Assembly: GCA_021202205.1 (NCBI GenBank)
Contig: JAJQDJ010000250.1
Coordinates: 1-11,265 of the forward strand
From: Erysipelotrichaceae bacterium
Lineage (GTDB): Bacteria; Bacillota_I; Bacilli_A; Erysipelotrichales; Coprobacillaceae
Reading direction: 5' to 3'
DNA: 11,265 bases
Part shown: positions 7,147 through 11,265 of the stretch, piece after piece
Layout of the letters: every line of letters starts with the position of its first letter
How positions within the stretch are numbered: position 1 is the stretch's first letter
Position numbers and translations under genes: made by a program
The notes under the pieces: generated by a model
What the model was told of the DNA's origin: nothing
What the model saw: only the letters and a program-made list of their open reading frames with translations
Database searches by the model: none

Positions 7147-7158
7147 TTCTTAATCTTC
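7147..7158 (-). repeat. Direct repeat, antisense-side copy
   Basis: TTCTTAATCTTC on the plus strand, identical to 6974-6985. Its right edge coincides with the predicted start of the antisense RNA, so the RNA's 5' end is the complement of the repeat. Confidence 0.75.
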
Positions 7159-7164
7159 AAATGA

Positions 7165-7193
7165 ATTATAACATTAGGTTTGTACTATTTCAA
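7165..7193 (-). promoter_or_regulatory. Strong promoter of the antisense RNA
   Basis: On the minus strand TTGAAA (7188-7193, 5 of 6), a 17-base spacer and a perfect TATAAT (7165-7170). It is the best sigma-A-type match near the module and stronger than the toxin promoter, as expected when the antitoxin must be in excess. It lies between the module and the treA stop codon. Confidence 0.7.
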
Positions 7194-7224
7194 GAAATTA
7201 GTAAGGAATTTTAGAGATTTTCTA

Positions 7225-8828
7225 TCATTTATATAACACAATGGATTCAAAAGGTCTCATTTGTAGATGATTGTCTAATGTATGATGTTCATAATTGGAT
7301 ATGAGTATTTTATAATCTTGAATATCTATATCTATAGAGGTATTTACATCGTAAAAGTTATTAATAACAATCAATTCTTCATTATCATATTGTCTTTTAT
7401 AGGCATAAATATAAGGATGATCTTCTTTCAAGGGTATATAACTACCTTCACTAATGACTTTGTATTGCTTTCTAAGTTTTACAAGTTTTTGATAATAATA
7501 GAAGATAGAGTTGGATTGTTAAGATTATTTTCTACATTGATATTTTTACAATTAGAATTCATTTGTATCCAAGGTGTATTATCGCTAAATCCACCATTTT
7601 TATTCCATTGCATAGGACTTCTGGCATTATCTCTTGATTTAGCTTGTAGTATTTCATGGATTTTATTTTCACTCATACCTTGATTTTTTAATATATGATA
7701 ATAATTAATACTTTCAACATCTCTATATTGTTTAATATCAGTAAAATAATTATTCGTCATACCTATTTCTTCACCTTGATAAATATAAGGGGTTCCTCTT
7801 TGCATATGCATAGCAGTCGCTAACATTTTAGCAGATTCATCATGATATTTTGTAACATTACCAAAACGTGATATACTTCTAGGCTGATCATGACAATTCC
7901 AAAATAAAGCATTCCAACCATCATTCATACCTAATTGCCATTTATTAAAGATATCTTTTAATTCACGGAAATCAAAAGGCATAGTCGTCCATTTTTCTTT
8001 GTTTTGGTAATCTACTTTTAAATGGTGAAAATTAAAGGTCATATTTAATTCATGATTATCGGGATTGGTATAAATGTTACAATTTTCAATTGTAGTAGAT
8101 GACATTTCACCTACAGTGATAATATCATCATATTTTTCAAAGGATTGTTGGTTGATTCCACGAAGATATTGATTTATTTTTCTGCCATCAGTATAGAACC
8201 TTTTGCCAACACCTATGTCATCATCTTCAAAAGCATCTTTACTTATCAAGTTAATCACATCAAAACGAAATCCTTTAATCCCTTTATCAATCCAAAAATT
8301 CAATATCTTAATCAATTCTGCTCTTACATTAGGATTTTCCCAATTAAGATCAGCTTGTGTTTTATCAAACAAATGTAAATAATATTCATTTAATTCTTCT
8401 ACATATTCCCATGCGGATCCTCCAAATTTAGATTGCCAATTTGTTGGTTCTTTTCTAAAAAAATAATAATCTTTATACTTTTGTTCACCTTTTAAGGCTC
8501 TTTGAAACCAAGAATGTGATGTGGATGTATGATTAAAAACCATATCAAACATCAAACCAATATTTCTATTATCAGATTCTTTAATTAATTCATCTAAATC
8601 ATCCATTGTGCCATATATTGGATCAATATGATAATAATCAGCCACATCATAGCCATTATCATTTTGTGGTGACACAAAGAATGGTGTTATCCAAATATAA
8701 TTAATACCTAATAATTTTAAGTAATCTAGTTTACTTGTAATTCCTTTTAAATCACCAATCCCATCATTATTACTATCTTTAAATGATTTAGGATATATTT
8801 CATATACAATTTTATCTTTAAAATTCAT
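7225..8828 (-). pseudogene. treA: Trehalose-6-phosphate hydrolase (GH13), frameshifted near the C-terminus
   Basis: TreA/TreC cleaves imported trehalose-6-phosphate to glucose and glucose-6-phosphate in the cytosol. The match is strong throughout: EIYPKSFKDSNNDGIGDLKG, GGSAWEY, YYLHLFDKTQADLNWENP, MSSTT.......TNPDN.ELNMTF. GH13 catalytic residues are intact: nucleophile Asp190 (GFRFD), acid/base Glu241 (VGEMSS) and Asp314 (HDQPR). After Pro439 a one-base deletion shifts the frame, and translation ends at 7479 after 449 aa. The missing C-terminal beta-domain is still encoded in the other frame down to a TGA at 7225 (YYYQKLVKLRK...RPFESIVLYK); restored length would be about 534 aa. The start ATG overlaps the treP stop (ATGA), with GGAGG upstream. 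Either a young pseudogene, a truncated but folded enzyme, or a sequencing error. Confidence 0.85.
7509..7515 (-). other. treA: Frameshift site in treA (one A missing)
   Basis: On the minus strand the coding run reads CCAACTCTATC, where the second treA copy reads CCCAATTCTATT (Pro-Asn-Ser-Ile). Adding one A in the A-run at 7511-7512 restores Pro-Asn-Ser-Ile-Phe-Tyr-Tyr-Tyr-Gln and the frame to the natural stop at 7225. Confidence 0.8.
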
Positions 8829-10612
8829 TGTATAACCTCCAAAATATTTTCTTTATCTTCTAACAGTCTAAATTGATGTTTAGATGTAATCACAACAGGA
8901 GATACAAGCGATTTTCCATGTCTTTTAATATAATCATTATCAATTTCGCATATCACTTGTCCCTTTTTGACTAAATCACCAGTTTTTACTAAGCAGTTAA
9001 AACCTTCACCATTTAACTGAACGGTATCCATACCAATATGAATCAATATTTCTAAACCATCACTTCTTCTAAGCCCATAAGCATGTTTTGTGGGAAAAGT
9101 CATAATAACTTCACCATCAAAAGGAGCAACGACTTTATTATCATCAAGTTCTATCGCAAAACCATCACCCATCATTTTAGTAGAAAATACTTGATCATCA
9201 ACATCAGATAAAGGAATGATTTTACCTTTCATAGGGGCAATAAAGGATAATTCATGAAATTGTTTATAACCTAATATATATGTTAATACAATTGGTATAA
9301 CAATTGCAGCAATCATTGATAAGAAAAAGGTAAACATATGTTGAGGTAGAATTGATAAAATGCCAGGAATACCTCCAATACCAATAGTTGCTGCAATTGT
9401 ACCAGCTCTGATAGAAATAACACCTGCGATTGCTGAACCAGTCATGCCACATACAAACGGAAATTTATATTTTAAATTCACACCAAATAGTGCTGGTTCA
9501 CTGACTCCAAGGTAACATGATATACAAGCATCGAGGTTTTCTTTTCTTAATTTTTCATCTTTTCTTTGTAGATATGTTATAGCTAGTGTAGCAGAACCTT
9601 GGGCTATATTAGCTAGAGCTATCATTGGCCATAATAGGGTTCCACCATAAGCAGTTATTAGTTGTAAATCAATGATTAAAGTTAAATGATGGAAGCCGCG
9701 TAATACAATTAAAAAGTATAAACCACCAAACAATAATCCAAATATAAAATTAAATGGACAAGTTAAACAATCCCAAACAATAGAAGACATAACATTATCA
9801 ATTGTTATTCCTAGAGGGCCTAAAAAAGTATATGTAAACAATGTTGATAAAATTAATGAGAAAAAGGGGCCAATAATAATTTGGATGAATGAAGGTGTTA
9901 TTTTAGTGGATAGTTTATCTAAGCCGACAAGCGTGAATCCTGCAAGTAAAGCAGGCATAATATGAGCCTGGTAATTGGCAAGGCTTATTTGAAAAGAAGA
10001 AAAGTTTAAACTTGTTGCTGAAAACAATGATGGATATACCAGGATAATGCCTAAAACAATTCCTAAAATTTGATTTGTCCCCATTTTCTTTGTCACTGAC
10101 CATACTATACCAATTGGTAGCAATTGAAATATGGCCTGATAAATAATTTCTAATAAAGTATCCATACCAATAAGAAATGGATATGTTTCAATGAGTGTAT
10201 AACCACTAAATATTACAGAATCCAAACAATTCTTTATTCCTAATACAAAACCTCCACAAATAATAATAGGAATAAGTGGAGCAAATATTTCTCCAATAGT
10301 ACTAATGATTTTTTGTATAGGTGTTTGTTGAGAAGTTGGAGTATTAGAGTTATTAGTTTCTTCTATCTCACTGACTTCTATAAAATCCTTATAAAATTGA
10401 TCCACATCATTACCTATAATAACTTGAAATTGACCTGATTGATTCATTACACCTTTAGTGATTGACATATTTTCAATAGATTTTATATCTACAATATCTG
10501 TATCATTCAGTACAAAACGCATTCGTGTCACACAATGCATCACGCTTTGAATATTCTCTTTACCACCAATTGCTTGTAGTAGTATACTTGCTTCACTTTG
10601 ATATTTTCCCAT
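8825..10612 (-). CDS. treP: Trehalose-specific PTS permease EIIBCA
   Basis: A 595-aa membrane permease of the Glc superfamily that imports trehalose as trehalose-6-phosphate. EIIB (1-85) carries phosphorylated Cys27 in MHCVTRMRF. EIIC (about 105-460) has about 10 helices and the loop GVSEPALFGVNLKYKFPF, typical of TreP/SacP-type permeases. EIIA (about 475-595) is of the glucose type, with the histidines of PTKHAYG and LIHIGMDTVQL, the latter being the phosphorylation site. B. subtilis TreP lacks EIIA, so this is the longer, self-sufficient form. The stop overlaps the treA start by 4 nt (ATGA), so the two form an operon and the substrate follows from treA. The start ATG has only a weak Shine-Dalgarno. 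Promoter and twin operators lie directly upstream. Confidence 0.93.
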   Translation of the reverse strand: MGKYQSEASILLQAIGGKENIQSVMHCVTRMRFVLNDTDIVDIKSIENMSITKGVMNQSGQFQVIIGNDVDQFYKDFIEVSEIEETNNSNTPTSQQTPIQKIISTIGEIFAPLIPIIICGGFVLGIKNCLDSVIFSGYTLIETYPFLIGMDTLLEIIYQAIFQLLPIGIVWSVTKKMGTNQILGIVLGIILVYPSLFSATSLNFSSFQISLANYQAHIMPALLAGFTLVGLDKLSTKITPSFIQIIIGPFFSLILSTLFTYTFLGPLGITIDNVMSSIVWDCLTCPFNFIFGLLFGGLYFLIVLRGFHHLTLIIDLQLITAYGGTLLWPMIALANIAQGSATLAITYLQRKDEKLRKENLDACISCYLGVSEPALFGVNLKYKFPFVCGMTGSAIAGVISIRAGTIAATIGIGGIPGILSILPQHMFTFFLSMIAAIVIPIVLTYILGYKQFHELSFIAPMKGKIIPLSDVDDQVFSTKMMGDGFAIELDDNKVVAPFDGEVIMTFPTKHAYGLRRSDGLEILIHIGMDTVQLNGEGFNCLVKTGDLVKKGQVICEIDNDYIKRHGKSLVSPVVITSKHQFRLLEDKENILEVIQ

Positions 10613-10626
10613 TTGTCATCCCATCT

Positions 10627-10654
10627 TGTACGTACATCATATCATGTACGTACA
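10627..10654. promoter_or_regulatory. Twin TGTACGTACA operators (probable TreR/GntR-family sites)
   Basis: The palindrome TGTACGTACA occurs twice, at 10627-10636 and 10645-10654, 18 bases centre to centre. One copy abuts the -10 and covers the start site; the other lies inside the promoter spacer, so a bound repressor would block polymerase. TreR of the GntR/HutC family binds similar TTGTAnnTACAA-like palindromes before tre operons. No treR gene is in the window, so the regulator is inferred. Confidence 0.75.
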
Positions 10655-10664
10655 TGTATGTCAA
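10636..10664 (-). promoter_or_regulatory. Promoter of the treP-treA operon
   Basis: On the minus strand a perfect TTGACA (10659-10664), a 17-base spacer and TATGAT (10636-10641, 5 of 6). Start near 10629 gives a leader of about 17 bases. It is embedded in the twin operators and sits just after the terminator of the upstream treA fragment. Confidence 0.8.
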
Positions 10665-10665
10665 C

Positions 10666-10690
10666 ATAAAAAGCGAGATTACTCGCTTTT
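10666..10690 (-). terminator. treA: Terminator of the upstream treA fragment
   Basis: AAAAGCGAG (minus strand, 10690-10682), loop TAAT, CTCGCTTTT (10677-10669) followed by a T-run: a perfect 9-bp stem. The stop codon of the treA fragment is in the loop. It isolates the tre promoter from transcription coming from the right. Confidence 0.85.
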
Positions 10691-11213
10691 ATATAATACT
10701 ATTGTTTCATAAGGTCTTATGGACAAATGATAATCTAATTGATGATGTTCGTAATTAGATATAAGTATTTTATAATCATTGATATGTTCTATTTCTATAG
10801 ATGTATCAACATTATAAAAGTTATTGATAATTATGAGTTCATCACTACGATATTGTCTTTTATAAGCTTAAATATAAGAATGATTTTTTTCCATTGGTAT
10901 GTAGCTACCTTCGCTTATAATTTTGTATTTTTTTCTAAGTTGAATTAATCTTTGATAATAGTAGAAAATAGAATTGGGATTATTGAGATTGTCTTCTACA
11001 TTGATTGTTGTGTGATTAGTATTCATCTTCATCCAAGGTGTATTTTCACTGAAGCCACCATTCTTGCTCCATTGCATTGGACTTCTGGCATTATCTCTAG
11101 ATTTCGCTTGTAAGATCTTGTGAATGTCATTTTCATTAGTACCTTGATTTTTAAGAATTTGATAATAATAAATGCTTTCTACATCTCTATATTGATTGAT
11201 ATCAGTAAAATAA
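10679..11213 (-). pseudogene. treA: 3' fragment of a second treA gene, with in-frame stop
   Basis: Minus-strand translation from 11212 gives YFTDINQYRDVESIYYYQIL, then ILQAKSRDNARSPMQWSKNGGFSENTPW and on to RPYETIVLYKSE and a stop at 10679-10681, colinear with the last third of the treA at 7225. The N-terminal two thirds, including all three catalytic residues, are absent: homology stops at 11213. There is also an internal TAA at 10868-10870, where the other copy has a Tyr codon (YIYAYK becomes YI-stop-AYK). The region spanning the frameshift of the main copy is intact here. By eye the two copies agree at about four bases in five, so this is an old duplicate. It cannot encode an active hydrolase. 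Confidence 0.85.
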
Positions 11214-11265
11214 AAAACCTCATTTGCACCGTGTGCGTAAATATAGTATAATCTAAGAGTCTAAA
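11214..11265 (+). promoter_or_regulatory. Unrelated DNA abutting truncated treA, with a rightward promoter (11224-11252)
   Basis: Homology to treA ends at 11213. Beyond it, TTGCAC (11224-11229), 17 bases and a perfect TATAAT (11247-11252) form a plausible plus-strand promoter whose start would be near 11259. A short GCAC-CGT-GTGC repeat overlaps the -35. This could be the end of a mobile element with its gene just outside the window, but no terminal repeat is recognised. Confidence 0.35.

Larger units (their letters stand above)
7086..7158 (-). ncRNA. Putative antitoxin antisense RNA (RNA II-like), about 73 nt
   Basis: Predicted to start near 7158, 7 bases after a perfect TATAAT, and to end in the T-run 7086-7090 after the shared hairpin. 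The RNA would begin GAAGAUUAAGAA, the exact complement of the toxin-side repeat, then contain the palindrome GACAAUAUUGUC (7135-7146) and the terminator stem. This copies the design of par RNA II: a convergent short RNA that shares the terminator with the toxin mRNA and pairs through direct repeats to block translation. Length is close to the ~65 nt of RNA II. It is predicted from promoter, repeat and terminator only. Confidence 0.62.

Noticed and set aside
7225..7431. 68-aa reading frame on the minus strand as an independent small gene
   Set aside because: Its translation is the C-terminal domain of TreA in the shifted frame, with no ribosome site; it is part of the treA pseudogene.
7282..7683. 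133-aa plus-strand frame opposite treA
   Set aside because: It lies entirely antisense to treA homology that is conserved in the other copy; hydrophobic character comes from AT-rich antisense codons.
10868..11077. 69-aa reading frame on the minus strand as a small gene
   Set aside because: It is an internal piece of the second treA, bounded by a nonsense codon; the reading frame continues upstream and downstream as treA.

Overview
The base composition is strongly AT-rich. The sugar-PTS genes (Glc- and Lac-family permeases), the LicR-type PRD activator, the AAGGAGG-type ribosome sites and the short genes packed around hairpin terminators all point to a low-GC Firmicute. A gut Erysipelotrichia or Coprobacillus-like bacterium is my best guess, from protein flavour only. 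No tRNA, rRNA or CRISPR array is visible.

Left part (1-5353). A divergent carbohydrate locus. On the minus strand, a flavin/FeS Old Yellow Enzyme-type reductase (1310-3301) is followed, with its stop codon overlapping the next Shine-Dalgarno, by a Lac/cellobiose-family PTS EIIC (70-1299). Divergently, a LicR-like HTH-PRD-PRD-EIIB-EIIA activator (3437-5353) is transcribed on the plus strand. An 18-bp perfect dyad (3360-3377) lies between the two promoters and is the likely binding site of the activator. Bases 28-47 look like the terminal inverted repeat of an IS3-family element, so the operon may be cut off just after the EIIC gene.

Middle (5352-6875). A bidirectional terminator separates the activator from a two-gene minus-strand operon: an HD-domain hydrolase whose HD motif reads H-N, then a LysR-type regulator.

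6864-7227. This short interval holds what looks like a complete Fst/par-type type I toxin-antitoxin module. It has a 35-aa membrane peptide with its Shine-Dalgarno in a hairpin, a bidirectional terminator just after it, and a convergent, strongly promoted ~73-nt antisense RNA. The first bases of that RNA copy a 12-nt direct repeat found at the start of the toxin reading frame. The module sits between the 3' end of a treA gene and a small decayed remnant of another treA 3' end.

Right part (7225-11265). A trehalose operon on the minus strand: treP (EIIBCA) overlaps treA (trehalose-6-phosphate hydrolase) by 4 nt. Transcription starts from a TTGACA/TATGAT promoter covered by two TGTACGTACA operators, as expected for a TreR/GntR-type repressor that is not in the window. 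treA carries a one-base deletion after codon 439. The 3' third of a second, diverged treA (10679-11213), with an in-frame stop, lies upstream of treP. With the remnant at 6864-6918 this makes three treA 3' ends, evidence of an old tandem arrangement of tre genes that has decayed. At 11213 the homology stops abruptly and unrelated DNA with a rightward promoter begins.
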